64,000 bases of DNA from Spirodela intermedia (GCA_902729315.2 LR746269.1:4480001-4544000), one strand, 5' to 3'. Numbered from the stretch's first letter, positions 1-12,035 are shown. Notes: generated by a model from the sequence alone, not told the origin. Numbers and translations are program-made.

Positions 1-322
1 CTTTGTATCTGATCTATTTTACACACAACAAGGTAATATTTTACCCATAACTTTCTTTGAATAGTTCAAAAATCAGGCTGGTCATTCAGGGGGGGGGGGA
101 CTTAAATCATGGATCCGGGTAACTATGCATGAAATGATCCATGTAAATAACCTTTATCTGGAACGTGAAAACAGGAATTTTGTACGCAGAATCAGATTAG
201 GATGCGCATTAATATTTTTAAAAGATCGGGTCGAAAATAAAACCTTCTTCACTCTAATCGATACAATTAACTTAGTGAGTTAGCTAAATTACTTTGAAGA
301 TGAAAACATTTATAGCTGTGAC

Positions 323-1884
323 CTGTGATGAAGGACACTCTCTCAAGGCGAGCTTCATTTACCAGGCAAGTGAACACGCTGGTCTCAGTGGCAGCGTTCT
401 TTGCATATGCTGTGTTCGTCTCAAAAACAGCCTTGTGCAGCGAACCCTCCATGGTCTCTACTTTCCTTTTCAGGAAACCGAGTTCTTCACTTAAATCCGA
501 ATTACTCTCGATCAATAGAGAACACCTCAGCTCTGCATCAGCAGCTCTGACTTCTGCCTCATGAACCCTCGACTTCAGATCCTTGATCAGTTTCTTCATA
601 TCACAGCGAGCGGCAAAGATTAAGGTTTTCCTCTCCATTTGGGCGTCTGACGCCTTCTCTTCCAGATAACCCTCATTATGGCAGATCATTCGGCCAAGTC
701 CCAGGTCAGCCTCAGGAAATAATTTACAGCGGGCTTCTTCGGATTCAGCCCCGGTTGGATCCATGGAGGAGGTTTCTTCAAGAATACCCATCAGATCTAC
801 AGTTTCAGCGCGTTCAAGGTGTTGAATATCCTGTTGATCTTCAGCCTCTTCCATGGAAACCATGGCTAGCTGAAGACGAAGATCAGATCCTTTCGACTTC
901 GCATTCTCCTTCAACATCAAGGAACCTGAATCAACTCCAGAATATACGTCCTCGGTGAGTTCACCTGGTGACTTCAATTTGCTATCGTTCTGCGCAGATC
1001 TCGCCTCATTCTCCCACGGAACGGACCCATCTAAATTTACCCCAAGAGCCCGGATCTTTGGGAGAGATTCTCGTGATAAAAATCCCATTTTCATCTCGGA
1101 GGCGTCCCCAGCCTCTACCAGCTCAACCCGAATGGCCTGCATCGGTTCTTCTTTCTCCACCAGGTGTAGCTTTATTTGGACGCCGCTGTTATTCCTAGCG
1201 TCGGAGAGTTCTCTCTCCAGATCTAGCTCCCTTGCCAGAGACTTCTCCAGCATACGCAATATATGCCTTTGCTGCTCCACTGTCTGCATTTGCCAGTCAT
1301 CTTCATTCCCTGACAAGAAAATTGCATCGAATTAATCAAAACCTATATTAGTTTTTATCGCTGAACAGATTTAGTGAGAGGAAAACACCCAGGGACTTAC
1401 AAATTTCCTTCCTCCCAAGAGCCAAGGCCCCGTCAAATTTCTGTGTCTGCATTCTGATCTCGGTTACCTGCTCTTGAGAGTGCCTCAGGGATTCTTCGGC
1501 ATGGCGCAGCTTCTCCTCTATTTCCTGTGCTTCGGCTCGTTCGTTCGGCCGAATCTTCTTAAGATTTTCCTCGATCTCCTTCTGGAGAGAGGCCATGAAA
1601 CTGTCCAGTTCTTGGATCTCGCAGTCTAAGATCCCGGATAAGGCATCGAATTCGAAGGCTTTCTCGACGACATCGGACGAAATGGACTTGTTTTCCATAT
1701 ACAGAGCCTCGCAATCGCTCAATCTGCTCGTGGCGTGCATCAGGAGTATGTCGAGATTGAGGACTTTCTCTGCACAGTAGGCTAGATCGAGGTCTATTCG
1801 TGTGATGATTTCGCCCATTCTATCTCCGCCGGCCAAGATAGCTTCGTTCGAGCAAATAATGTGGTGATCTGTGTCTATGGCCAT
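323..1884 (-). CDS. WIT1: WPP domain-interacting tail-anchored protein (WIT1/WIT2-like), 3' part outside window
   Basis: WIT proteins are tail-anchored coiled-coil proteins of the outer nuclear envelope. They bind the WPP domain of RanGAP and WIP proteins and link the nucleus to myosin XI-i. Exon 1 (1401-1884) starts at the ATG at 1882-1884 and ends at a GTAAGT donor. It carries the conserved N-terminal block (LDLAYCAEKVLNLDILL, then SSDVVEKAFEFDALSG and ELDSFMASLQKEIE). Exon 2 begins after a TTGTCAG acceptor at 1309 and continues the heptad-rich, Glu/Lys-rich coiled coil through a DMKKLIKDLKSRV block and SNSDLSEELGFLK. Its 3' end is either a GTAAAT donor at 362 or, more likely from family alignment, a GTCACA donor near 322. 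The C-terminal transmembrane tail anchor is not visible in bases 1-322, so the gene is cut by the window edge. Family assignment is firm. WIT1 versus WIT2 orthology is not resolved. Confidence 0.85.
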
Positions 1885-2750
1885 CGAATCTTCCTCTTCT
1901 TCCCTGCCAAGTAGGTCGACGAGAGATTTCAGTTTTTAATTACATGATGGATGGAGAGAAGAACAGGAGCTACAGATGACCCAATGAAAACTTTCCCCGC
2001 CAAACTAGAATTTTGATGGATGTTTACGGAAAAATCGCATCGGAAATTCATGATTCATACTTAGGAAACATCCATGAACGAGGAAGACAGGTCGGTTTGG
2101 ATGGGAATCCTGTAGGAGGATAATAAGAAAATGAAAGGTCCGATGAGCCGCTGACTCAGTTGCACCGGCGGAGAAGGACGGGGAAACTCCGACCGCAGGA
2201 GCACTTCCGGCGACGGAGCGCAAAGATATAGGGCGGAAATGTGAGGCTCCTCTGGGTGGACTAGAGAGCGCCTCGCTGGTGAAACAGGAGTTCGTGGGTC
2301 AAGAGGAAGAAGGGACGGCCGGAACTGCCAGAAAATGATGAGGGCAAGCAGGAGGCGAATCCCCACAAGGACAAACCATCCGGCCGAAGAATACTAACCA
2401 GAACAAGATCGGCCACCTGCGTTTCTCTGTCCGCTGCTGGAGGAGGAAGAATAAGGTAGCGTCGTCTCCGTCTTCCTCCGGCGTTCGAAGGATACCCACC
2501 TAAGCCCGTCAATCGGCGGAGGAAATGGATCCTGGCTGAAGGAGAGGAAGATGGATAAGAGGGGCCAACGGAGAGAGCCAAAAACGCCCGTCCAAGACGC
2601 TCCTCGCCGCCGGCCGAAATACCAGGGAGAATGTCCGGACGAAGAGGAGGAACGATGACCCACTCGCTTCTTCTTCTCCTGGCCATGTCCATGCAGGGAG
2701 GGTAATCTAAGACCAAAATACCCCTCCCTAAATAGTAATATAGGGCCATC
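1885..2750 (-). promoter_or_regulatory. 5' leader / promoter region of the WIT gene
   Basis: This gene-free stretch lies immediately upstream of the WIT start. It is GC-richer than the flanking intergenic DNA up to about 2700, as expected for a transcribed leader. A TTGGCAG acceptor-like site sits about 30 bases before the ATG, so a leader intron is plausible. Several overlapping minus-strand open frames (for example 2061-2366 and 2261-2749) have no recognisable similarity and are treated as non-coding. The transcription start cannot be fixed from sequence. Confidence 0.4.
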
Positions 2751-3639
2751 GTTCAAGGGTATTCTAGTATTTATGCCATATCCTGTCATGATCACATCAC
2801 GGTCCGGACTGAAACTGAGAAGGAAAAATATTTTTAGGATTCAAGGAGACAAGGCCCCCAGGTTTATGGATTGAGCCGTTTCAAGAAAAAAAATCTTTAG
2901 CTTGTTCCAAGAATTTCCAAGGTCAAAGGCCAATTAACCAAAACCAAGTAAACTCGGTTCATGGTTCATCTGACCAGGAAAAACTTACGTGAGCATTTGT
3001 TTTGAGTGGGTGAATCAGGTCTCATGCAAACCTTAGATCCAATGAAAGACTCCAATATAATTAGCTGCAATAAGATCTTACAAAGAATGAGCTTCAAACC
3101 ACATGAATATCCGTCCTTTGAACTTGTGAATGAATTTCACCTCATACTTGAGTGGGAGAAGATTTTATCATAACTATCTGCACATTGTTTTGTTCATAAT
3201 GGCAAGTGAATCTTGAGGTGCTTTCTCATTCCTTGACTTTAATGAAAAAAAATACATTAGAAATGAATTGATTCATTACTATTATCTGTAAAGCACAATA
3301 AAATGGTAAATGATGTTAGTTTTATAATCATAAATTTATGATTGTGATTAAATATTTTATTGTTATCATCTAAAATCATAGTAAATTAATTTTATAATTA
3401 TGTATCCTAGATAGGGATTAAAGAAATTATTAACATAATTAGTGATAAATAGTGAACACAAAAATATTAAAAAAAATCATAAAATGTTGGGTTGGGATTG
3501 AAGAAATTAAGATATTGAGCCAAAAAATATAGAGCCCAAAGACTATGGATTTCTTGACATTAACATAGCATTATGAAGTTTCTTTTTTGTATAAGCTGTT
3601 CTTATCTCCCTAAAAAAAAAGTGGGGTAAATAAAACAGC

Positions 3640-4160
3640 TTAATATGAATTTTCTTACTTAATTGTAGGCCAGGGAAGTGCTATAGAATTCGTCCATAAA
3701 TAGCCCTCTGAATTATTGTCATTTACACCCCATTTGTCATTGAAATGGCACATCCTTTAGTGGTGGGGCACCTTGAGCCTATGATCTTTGACTGATGATA
3801 TGGAATGTTACGTTCCTTCTACTTCTCCTGAAATCACACAAAGATTCAATTAAACAAATTAAATCTAAATTTCTTACCTACTTGCATTAAGGGGAAGTGG
3901 CATAAAATGTATACATAAATAGGCCTCAAAACTGGAGTCATACCAACAGCACATGCTCTACTTGTCAGGCATCTAGCCTCTACAATCATTGACTGATGAT
4001 TGGGATGGTATCAGTCTTTCTTCTCTCCATGGGAATTTTTTTTAGGTAAAACAGCTTAAGATAAAATCTCTAAATAGCCCAGTAAATGGAAGTGATTAAT
4101 ACTACCATTTATACCCTCATCTACCATTGAAACAACACAAGTCATCTCTTGAGTATGCTT
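3640..4160. repeat. Two to three diverged tandem copies of a ~160-220 bp unit
   Basis: The motif 'cataaataggcc/cataaatagccc', preceded by a 'gaagtg..ataaaat/gaagtgctatag' block, recurs near 3675, 3896 and 4061. It is followed in the first two copies by a shared 'catTGACTGATGAT' block near 3790 and 3990. Copies are heavily substituted and the period is uneven. Origin is unknown. Confidence 0.5.
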
Positions 4161-4449
4161 CTTGAGGTGCCTCCTCAAATGCCGATTCAAGATGCTCTTA
4201 GGCCTTGGTGACCCTTTGTGGCCTAATATGTTGTGGACATCATCTAGTGAGGATCTACTAGCTATGAAGATTGTCCTCAAGGTGAGGTCTGAATCTCATG
4301 AGAAAGCCATGTGGCTATGCAGCAAGTGGAGGAGAGATCCTCATATTATGCCATGCCATAAAAGAATTTCATGTGCCATACATCCACAAGTCCTTGTTTT
4401 GTTCCTCCTTGAAGTCAACAATTCGACAATCATGAATTATTGAAGTGGA

Positions 4450-4450
4450 G

Positions 4451-4503
<53 letters not shown>

Positions 4504-4530
4504 AGAGAGAGAGAGAGATAGAGAGAGAGC
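4450..4530. repeat. GA microsatellite
   Basis: A nearly uninterrupted run of GA dinucleotides (4452-4498) is followed by imperfect GA/GATA units. Apparent open frames through it, encoding Arg-Glu repeats, are artefacts of the repeat. Confidence 0.9.
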
Positions 4531-5170
4531 ACAAATTGATAGTATTATTATTATGATAGTGAGTTTTCATCAAGCTTTATTCTACAATAGTTATATGATT
4601 TCTAAAATCTTTAAGAGGTCACTATTGATGCTTCATATCTCAAATGAGATCATTGATTGTTTCTAATAATCAGAGTTATAATCCAAATATATTTGCATAA
4701 ATATGACTAAATTTATTATGCTGACCATTATTTTTTAGCTAGCTCCAATGTCTTTACAATACATTTTTACGAGGTGTGTATAAATATTGGCTCTGAACTG
4801 ATTGCTTAAATTTTGTTAAAAATGGGTAATTTAAATTATTTATTTGACGGTTTGTGTGAAATATATGCTTCCCATTTATTTTTGCTGAGTTAGACAGTCA
4901 TTTTATTTATTTATTTATAAATACATAAATTTCATCCTAACCTGTTCCAAGTGTTGTTCTCATGCAGGGGCTGACCAAGCCCAAATATATGAGGGTGAGT
5001 TTACCCATAACTTCAATTTACATAAAAATCATTAATTCTCCAACTTTATTGTTTTTTATGAGCTCCTAATTCTTTAAATGAGCACTTGGGTGGCCCAGTC
5101 CACTAACAGAGCAATTCGACGTTTTGAGGCGCCGAGGTCGAAGCCTCCGAGTCGACAAACCCCTACAGCC

Positions 5171-7147
5171 ATGGCCGAAGATCGGAAGATGGGAGAGAGG
5201 CGAGACCAGGACCAGCTCGCGGAAGCGCTGGCCGATCTGTTCAACAACGTCTCCGCCATGGTGCATGGCGACCTCCAGGTCATTCTCCCCCCCTCCTGCG
5301 CTCTCCGAAATCTCTCGTCGCCTCTTATCTGTTACCCTATGATTTAGCGCCGGTATGACGACCTAAGGATTCGCTCGAACCCTGTTTGAAGCCACTCGCG
5401 TGCGGATTCCCTGACACCGTTACGCTCCCCGGATCAAGCTTTCATTCTGCATCTCGCTTATCTCGTTTACATTATCATTATTTTGCGTTTTATTCGTCTC
5501 CTTGTTTAATTCTTGGTCGATCGGTTGTTTCTCGTATTCGATTGGGAATACGCTCGTGTATGATCTACTGAAACTCGTCATCCTTTGATACGACCCAACA
5601 CAGAACCGACGCAAGAGGCTAGAGAAGATCTGGATTGAGAGTTAGAGAAAACAGACTAGAAGGGAGATAACAAGAGGGTTCGCTAGGTCGCCCCGGAAGG
5701 CTTTCGAGAGGCTTCCCGCTTTTCAAGTGACTGTCCGACTCTGCTCAATGGTGCCCCCCTTCCCCCGCGGCCTGAGGCCTCCCCCTTCACACAGGACGCC
5801 CTCCTTGAGGAAGTATTTTCCTCCTAAAATAGGTGACTCCCTGGGTCGTATCATCCTTACCTGGTGGCATAGCACATATTCGTTCGACCTTTTCATGCCG
5901 CTTATTCTAGTGAAAATGAGATCTGAAGTACCTTTCTTGCCGCTTATTCGACCCTTTCATGTGTTGCTTCTCAAGCTCAATCTAGACTGGTTTGGTGGAT
6001 ACGCATCAGGCTCTGGTTTCACATCACATATATATCCTAGATTTCTCAATCACAGAACATTAGGCCTCAAAACAGGCTCCCACCAAAGCAGTCACCAAAG
6101 CTTTTCTGTTGAAGAAGAAGAAGAAGAAATATAATCCTCCTCACATGATGGTAACATAAAGCTGTAGCTCAGAGCTCTCCGATTAGTTTTTTGCTCTTTT
6201 ACTTTAGCCATTTAGGACCTGTCAGAGCTTTTGATTGGCAGGGCTTATGTGTCAGCCACTGATTTGTCGGGCATTCTTGATAGCCTTTGACTCTGGGTTA
6301 CTTTTTGACCGGTTTTTACAACGGATGCTAATGCAAGGACTGACAAGTTTCTCATGCAATTCTTTTTATTTCTTCTGTGTCTTGTGATATCATATGGTTG
6401 GCACCCGTTACATTTCTACTAACCTCAAATTCCAACTTAGAGCTGAGTTGACCTGATTCTGAATTCAACCATGATCAATGGCCAAGTTGTTCTCAAATGT
6501 TGCGGTTTTTTAATATACAAAGTCAAAGTTAACATTTCCATCATTTTTCTCATTTGATCCTGTCATTATTCTCCCTGGCTATATACATGGTAATGAGCAG
6601 AAGGCTTAATTACCGTCTGGTAATCAAATAATTTGAGGAAAACTCTTTGTCTTATTATACATAGTCGTGATGAGCATAAATACTTCATATCCCAGGAACA
6701 TGGATCAGCATAGGGTACGGATGATGAATATCTTTTTCTACATGTCGCACATAACCTGCATCAGAATTCTCAATATTTTCTTCTTCCTATCAGTCTCAGT
6801 CTCCTATCTTTGTATCAAGACAGACTTTTGGCAGAATCTCACCTTTTCTTTGACTTTACTGAGCATGATCTTCTGATTAGGGTATGAGCAACTCACTGGA
6901 GCTTCTGGAGAAGATGAACCTCCGAGTGGCTGAGGAGTACCAGGGTTTTGGCAACATTGCCGCCGGATTAAGATTGTTCGTCGAGCAACTCAACAGGAAG
7001 AACATCAGCTTTGAGGCCCACGTCCAGCAGATCGAGTTGATAGACAAACAGGTGACGGAGTTTGAAGCTGCTGTTTCGATGCTAGCTAGGTATGTGTCTT
7101 TATTGGAATCCAAAGTCAGGTCTTCATACCACAACTCGCCTGTATGA
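5171..7147 (+). CDS. BLOS2: BLOC-1 subunit 2 (BLOS2)
   Basis: Small coiled-coil subunit of BLOC-1, which acts in endosomal transport to the vacuole. Exon 1 (5171-5278) encodes MAEDRKMGERRDQDQLAEAL and the conserved DLFNNVSAMVHGDLQ segment, ending at CAG|GTCATT. Exon 2 (6881-7147, TGA at 7145) starts after a GATTAG acceptor with GMSNSLELLEKMNLRVAEEY and ends in the family signature YVSLLESKV. Both junctions are phase 0. The predicted product is 124 residues, close to the ~125-130 of plant BLOS2. An upstream in-frame ATG at 5078 would add about 31 residues without family similarity, so 5171 is preferred. The intron is about 1.6 kb. Both exon frames match the BLOC1S2 pattern of a short variable N-terminus followed by one long amphipathic helix. 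Confidence 0.9.
5279..6880 (+). other. BLOS2 intron
   Basis: The intron has GT (5279) and AG (6879-6880) ends and is T-rich, with a good pyrimidine stretch near the 3' end. An open frame at 5727-6134 inside it shows no similarity and is not supported as a gene. No transposon signature was seen. Confidence 0.75.
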
Positions 7148-7884
7148 CATCATTCATGTGCTGGTGAACTTTTTTTTTTTTTTGGGTGAAATTCAAGACG
7201 ATGGTCTTATATGTTGCATGAATATTTGTTTCAATAAAGCCAAAGTTCAAGTCAGACATCATCAACATCAGGTGTTTTTCAGATTGGTAGCCATTTTTTT
7301 TGTTATTTCCTTCAAATGGTTGGCCATAGAAGTAGATCAGCTCACAGTTCTTTGGCTTTTCTATTTGTGGTATTGTTTGGTCGATCAATACAGCTCGGCT
7401 TGGGCATCTGGGTGGGTTAGATCTCATCAAATTTCCACACCGTCGGAGAGCGAGAGAGAGGAGAGAGAGAGAGAGAGAGATGAGTGGTCATATTGGTATT
7501 GTGGGATAGCCACGTAGCAAGCAGAGTGAACTTTGGGGCGCTTCTCAGTCAGGTCTTACTAAAGCTCAATGGGGTCTGGCCAGTCATTATTTTATTCCCG
7601 TGCTTATTTTTTACACCCCAAACTCGGAGGGAACTCTTCTCCCATGCCTCCTCTCCACCTTTGGGTTTTCTATCTTCTTCCGTTTCAATGGCCGAGATAC
7701 ATTTATCTATTAAATAATTTGCCTCGCTCAACCCAGCATACCTTGGTGACCACGTGAATATAATAATATGCGTCCCTCTGTACGTTTAAGAAGATCATGC
7801 CAGCATCGGGCATCCTCAGTCGCTCTTTTTAATATAACCACACCAATCTTTTTCTGTCTCAGTCTCTGACTTGTCTGTTTCGCC
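7148..7884. other. BLOS2 3' flank and UGT89 promoter
   Basis: Holds the BLOS2 3' UTR and the promoter of the downstream same-strand glucosyltransferase. A T run (about 7170-7183) and a GA tract (7447-7480) are present. A CACGTG-type G-box occurs at about 7751. No additional gene was recognised. Confidence 0.5.
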
Positions 7885-9324
7885 ATGTCTTCTTCGGCGC
7901 CGGAGGGGGAAGGCGGCGGCAACAGCGGTGAGGAGGCGGCGCCGCCGCCGCCGCACATCCTTGTGTTCCCTTTCCCGGCGCAGGGGCACATGATCCCGCT
8001 GCTGGACTTCGCCCACATCCTCTCCTTGCGGGGGCTCTCCGTCACGGTCCTGGTGACCCCCAAGAACGCCCCTCTTCTGCAGCCCCTCCTCTCCCGCTCT
8101 CCCGCCGTCTCCCCCCTGGTGCTCCCCTTCCCCTCCCACTCCTCTCTCCCCGCCGGCGTCGAGAACACCCAGGGCCTCCCCCCGTCTTCCTTCTTCGCCA
8201 TGATGGGCGCCCTCGCCGGCCTCCGCGGCCCCCTCCTCCGCTGGGCCCGCTCCGCCCCCCGTCCACCCGACGCCCTCATCTCCGACTTCTTCCTCGGCTG
8301 GACCCGCGCCGCCGCTGCCGAGCTCCGCATTCCCCGCCTCGTCTTCTGCCCCTCCGGCGCCGCCACCCTCTCCATCGTCCACTGCCTCTGGCGACAGATG
8401 CCCCCCCGGCCGCCGGGGGGCTCCGACGAGGCCCCCCTCGCCTTCCCCTCCCTCCCCGGCGCCCCCGTGTACGCCTGGTACCAGCTCTCCCCGACCTTCC
8501 AGGCCTTCCGCGAAGGGGACGAGCTATGTGAGTTCGTCCGGAGGGGCTTCCTCGAGAACATCTCCAGCTGGGGCTACGTCTTCAACTCATTCACCGCCGC
8601 GGAGGCGGCCCATCTGCGCCACCTCCGGGCCGATCTCGGCCACCACCGCGTCTGGGCCGTGGGGCCCCTGCTACCCCCCGACGACGCCGCCGACCGCGGC
8701 GGTGGCGACGGCAACGGCGACGGCGACGGCGTTTTGGCCTGGCTCGGCGGGCGGGCGGAGGGGTCGGTGGTGTACGTCTGCTTCGGCAGCCATACGAAGC
8801 TGACGGCGGCTCAGGCGGCGGCGGTGGGGGCGGCTCTGGAGCGGAGCGGCGCCGGGTTCGTGTGGAGCCTCCGAGGGGCGGAGCCGCCGGCGGAGTTCGA
8901 GGAGAGGACCGCCGGGAAGGGGGTGGTGGTGAGGGGGTGGGCCCCGCAGGTGGCGATCCTGAGTCACCCCGCCGTGGGATCGTTCCTGACTCACTGCGGG
9001 TGGAACTCGGTGATGGAGGGGATTGTCGCCGGAGTCGCCCTCCTGATGTGGCCGATGACGGCGGACCAGTTCTACAACGCCCGGCTGCTGGGGGAGCTCA
9101 GAATCGGGATCCGAGCCTGCGAGCGGGCGGACGCGGTCCCCGACCCGGACGATTTGGCGCGGGTCATGGCCGGATCGGTGGACGGGTCGGGGTCCCCGAT
9201 GAGGGCCAGGGCCCTGGAGCTCCGGCGGGAGGCCGCGGAGGCCACGAGGGAAGGCGGCGATTCCCACCGCCAAATCAGCGAGTTGGTGGACGAGTTGCGC
9301 CGACTCAAGCGGAGGCCGTTATAA
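7885..9324 (+). CDS. UDP-glycosyltransferase, UGT89 family (UGT89B1-like)
   Basis: Intronless 479-residue family 1 glycosyltransferase that transfers glucose from UDP-glucose to small acceptors in the cytosol. Relatives in UGT89 act on flavonols, benzoates or related phenolics. The N-terminal domain has HILVFPFPAQGHMIPLLDF with the catalytic His at residue 35, and its charge-relay Asp is in the SDFFLGW motif (residue 134). The PENTQ-like segment PAGVENTQGLPPSSF is typical of group B UGTs. The 44-residue PSPG box spans residues 352-395, from WAPQVAILSHPAVG to WPMTADQ, with HCGWNS. Trp at box position 22 and the final Gln favour UDP-glucose. The first ~23 residues are a Ser/Gly/Glu/Pro-rich extension. 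GC at third positions is extreme, which produces long spurious antisense frames. The exact acceptor cannot be told from sequence. Confidence 0.95.
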   Translation: MSSSAPEGEGGGNSGEEAAPPPPHILVFPFPAQGHMIPLLDFAHILSLRGLSVTVLVTPKNAPLLQPLLSRSPAVSPLVLPFPSHSSLPAGVENTQGLPPSSFFAMMGALAGLRGPLLRWARSAPRPPDALISDFFLGWTRAAAAELRIPRLVFCPSGAATLSIVHCLWRQMPPRPPGGSDEAPLAFPSLPGAPVYAWYQLSPTFQAFREGDELCEFVRRGFLENISSWGYVFNSFTAAEAAHLRHLRADLGHHRVWAVGPLLPPDDAADRGGGDGNGDGDGVLAWLGGRAEGSVVYVCFGSHTKLTAAQAAAVGAALERSGAGFVWSLRGAEPPAEFEERTAGKGVVVRGWAPQVAILSHPAVGSFLTHCGWNSVMEGIVAGVALLMWPMTADQFYNARLLGELRIGIRACERADAVPDPDDLARVMAGSVDGSGSPMRARALELRREAAEATREGGDSHRQISELVDELRRLKRRPL

Positions 9325-9823
9325 TTTGAGAGTCAACGCTCTACCTCTCTGTCTCACTCTCCCTCTCTAGCCCCTGCTTCGACATGTGACGCGCGGTTGA
9401 GAATTGATTGGTTCACCGGATGGACACAATCTTCACTTAATCTATCACAATGCATTATTGAGAAGCTTTTATGACTAGACTAATCATCACAGGCATGGTA
9501 AATCATGGTCTTGGAATTAAATTGAGAAATGGTATCACGATTCAAACTGCAAGTGAAGATCTGACTCCCGATCATTCAAGTAATTCTTCGACCGAAATTT
9601 CTGTCAGGTTTACATTGTATTCCAAAACCAAATAGAATACAACAAAAGGTGCAAGGAAATTCAAAGATTTTGATTTTTTAAGTACTACATTTGGTAAAAT
9701 GGTAAGAAAATCGACAGCAATTTTTCTAGGAGATCCAACAATAGCTTTGACCCATTTCTCATTAACACAATGTCATAAGTACGATGGTAGTTATGATAAG
9801 AATTCAAGACAAGAAATGAGAAG
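9325..9823. other. UGT89 3' flank
   Basis: AT-rich non-coding sequence after the glucosyltransferase stop. I see no gene or clear repeat before the duplicated block that begins near 9824. Confidence 0.5.
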
Positions 9824-10137
9824 TATTAAGACATAAATTTGATTATTATTCACAGTAAAACCTCATTTGTTACTATTCCCACAATGAACCATATATACCG
9901 AACAAGGTTTTCTTGGGATTTATGTAGGAATCAATGATATGGTATTTTATTGGAATTTAAGTTAATAAATAAATAAATTTTGGATTCATTATTTCATCAT
10001 ATCACCACCATAACACTCATGATAATTTAGCATATATGATAAGTATATATATCCAAGACCCTCCCACCATTTGGGCAAGAGCTTCAGATTGTTATAGCCT
10101 TCATACATGTAGATATTATATATATATAACTATATAG

Positions 10138-10190
<53 letters not shown>

Positions 10191-10241
10191 TAGAAGGCTC
10201 CTCATGGACTTCACTACAAAATGCTCCTCCTTCGATGGCCA
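9824..10241. repeat. Duplicated block, copy 1 (left border of the retroelement nest)
   Basis: About 420 bp that match 27453-27904 in the same orientation over their whole length. Shared words include 'tttatgtaggaa.caatgatatggtattttatt' split over two positions, 'gcaagagcttcaga' and 'ctcctcatgga.ttcact'. Each copy contains a TA microsatellite followed by a GA microsatellite near its 3' end. The block ends in CA, but the left boundary is not sharp and no target-site duplication could be matched, so LTR status is unproven. Confidence 0.65.
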
Positions 10242-11149
10242 TTGATATCACTTTGCTCATTGTTAACAAAATGATCAATTTTTGAATATTTATGAACTAA
10301 ACTCAAAATAAGAATGAGAATTAATTTTAGTGAATTCATGTTGTCTTCAAGGATGATGGTCAATCTCACTAAAAATTTCTTTTGTTCTAAATAATTTATT
10401 GAAACAAAAATAATCTTCTTTGCACTTTACATCTTCCAAATTGGTAGAGCTCTAAATCCTTTAATTTTGATGTTTTCTCAAGTTCATATTTAATAATTAA
10501 CTCAAGACATGCAAAATATTATAAAGAAAATGATAGATAAAATAACAGAAGTACACCTAAATTTGAGAAATACATGGGAGGAGAGAGAAAATATAACTGC
10601 CAACGAGGTATCCCCACTAGTAGTGAAACAAGAAACATTTTTTATTCAAATGATGTTAAAAACTAAGTAATGCTTCTGTATAATATACTAAGATGATCTG
10701 AACAAGGTCTATTTTTACCAGAAATATTAAATGAAATAAATCAACAAACTCATCCCTCCATGTCACCTAGAAATAGAGTATCATTGCAATGGAAATTCAA
10801 TAGAAAATAGATTAAAAAGTGATACAAATGTGAATTAAAATACTTAATCTTGTCGTATGCCTATCACCCAGATGAATAAATAAGTCAAAATGAAAATAAA
10901 ATCGAATAAAAAAGAAAATCAAATTTGCAATCACCATCAGTGACTTTGCTCCTATGTCACTCGTAAATGGACTACTATAAAATCAATATAAAATCATCTA
11001 AAAAGCAGCAAAAAAAATGAAGCCGAACCTTAATCTCATCATCTACTTGTCACCCATATGAAGGATTAAGAAGTAATGAAAATGAATACAAATTAAAAGG
11101 TAAATCAAATTCATAAATAACAAGAACTTAAGACCAAATGTCATTCATT
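10242..11149. other. AT-rich gene-free stretch, probably retroelement 3' region
   Basis: No coding similarity was detected. It lies just beyond the C-terminal end of the minus-strand copia RNase H fragment, so it may be the 3' non-coding part of that element. Confidence 0.35.
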
Positions 11150-11388
11150 CTGCACATACCAAGTTCACAAATAATTGAATTAAACCTATATTTCGGAAGG
11201 GGCTTTATGAGTATATCAGTCAATTATTTTGATGTTCCAATGTAATGTGGTTCAATGTCCTCTTTTTGGATATCACCTCTAATAAAATTATGTCTATTTT
11301 TTATATGCTTAGTTTGACAGTGAATAATCTGATTCTTTTCAAAAATAATGGCACTAATATTATCATAATAAATTAGTATATTGATGTG
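11150..11388 (-). mobile_element. Ty1/copia retrotransposon fragment: RNase H C-terminal part
   Basis: The minus strand reads LIYYDNISAI, HCQTKHIKNRHNFIRG and LTDILIKPLP followed by ELGMC. These correspond in order to the conserved copia RNase H blocks: the DN.SAI motif, the RTKHI.IRHHF motif and the Q-A-D-I-x-T-K-P-L terminus. The frame has a stop and substitutions, so it is dead. The fragment is cut at its N-terminal side at about 11390, exactly where the purine-rich repeat begins. Confidence 0.75.
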
Positions 11389-11390
11389 CA

Positions 11391-12035
11391 CTTATCATTG
11401 TGTTTAAATATCTATTATCTAATAATATTTATAACTAAGACTTAATAAGATATTAGGATATATATATGTCTTAGGTTGAATATAAAGAAATTGATTAATC
11501 TATCATGAAAAATTAATTTAGTTTATAGAAAGAATAAAATAGAAGTATAAGGTGAGAAGAATAAAGAAAGTGGATAAGGGAAGGAGGAAAAGAGAGAAAG
11601 AGAAATCTCATGAAAGAGAGAGAGAAAGAGAGAGAAAGAGAGGAGAAGATAAAAGAGATCTCACAAGAGAGGGAGAGAGAGGGAGAGATCTCACAAGAGA
11701 TAGAGAGATTGATTTAGAGAAAGCAAGAAAAGGAGATATATCAAGAGAAAGAAAGAGAGGGAGATTGATCGGGAGAGAGAGAGGAGAGAGAGAGATCTCA
11801 CAAAAGATGGAGAGAAAAGAAGAGATCTCATGAGAGAGAGAAATAAGATGATAATAAAGAGAGAAAAAAAACACAATCAGCATGTTTTACAATAACTATG
11901 ATTCTCGGACAGATGTGTGCTCGAAAATTTACACACCTTTTTTAACACTTCAACGCTCATTAATCAGTCTTTAATCTTACTAATTTCAGATTCAAAAATA
12001 AAAAATACTCATCATTCGTGGAATGTTAGGAACAC
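11391..12035. repeat. Purine-rich dispersed repeat, copy D1
   Basis: Matches 20130-20845 in the same orientation. Both copies begin 'tgtgcactt.t..ttgt' and have an AT-rich part. Next comes a ~250-300 bp imperfect GA-rich minisatellite built on a 'gagatctcacaagagag' word, then a shared tail ('cactcattaatca' and 'tttaatct'). The open frame across the minisatellite (11552-11833) reflects repeat composition only. The two copies could be LTRs or solo LTRs of one family, or copies of a non-autonomous element. I cannot decide between these. Confidence 0.7.

Larger units (their letters stand above)
2751..5170. other. Intergenic spacer between divergent WIT and BLOS2 genes
   Basis: AT-rich spacer with no supported gene. 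It contains a set of diverged tandem repeats (3640-4160, listed separately) and a GA microsatellite (4450-4530). The last ~200 bases before 5171 become GC-richer and probably hold the BLOS2 promoter and leader. Confidence 0.6.

Noticed and set aside
7728-8561. Long minus-strand open frame (277 codons) antisense to the UGT
   Set aside because: Composition artefact of the extreme GC3 of the UGT89 coding strand; no similarity to a known family.
11552-11833. Arg/Glu-rich open frames across purine tracts (also 4445-4666 and 20402-20641)
   Set aside because: Translations of GA minisatellites with no start context or similarity.
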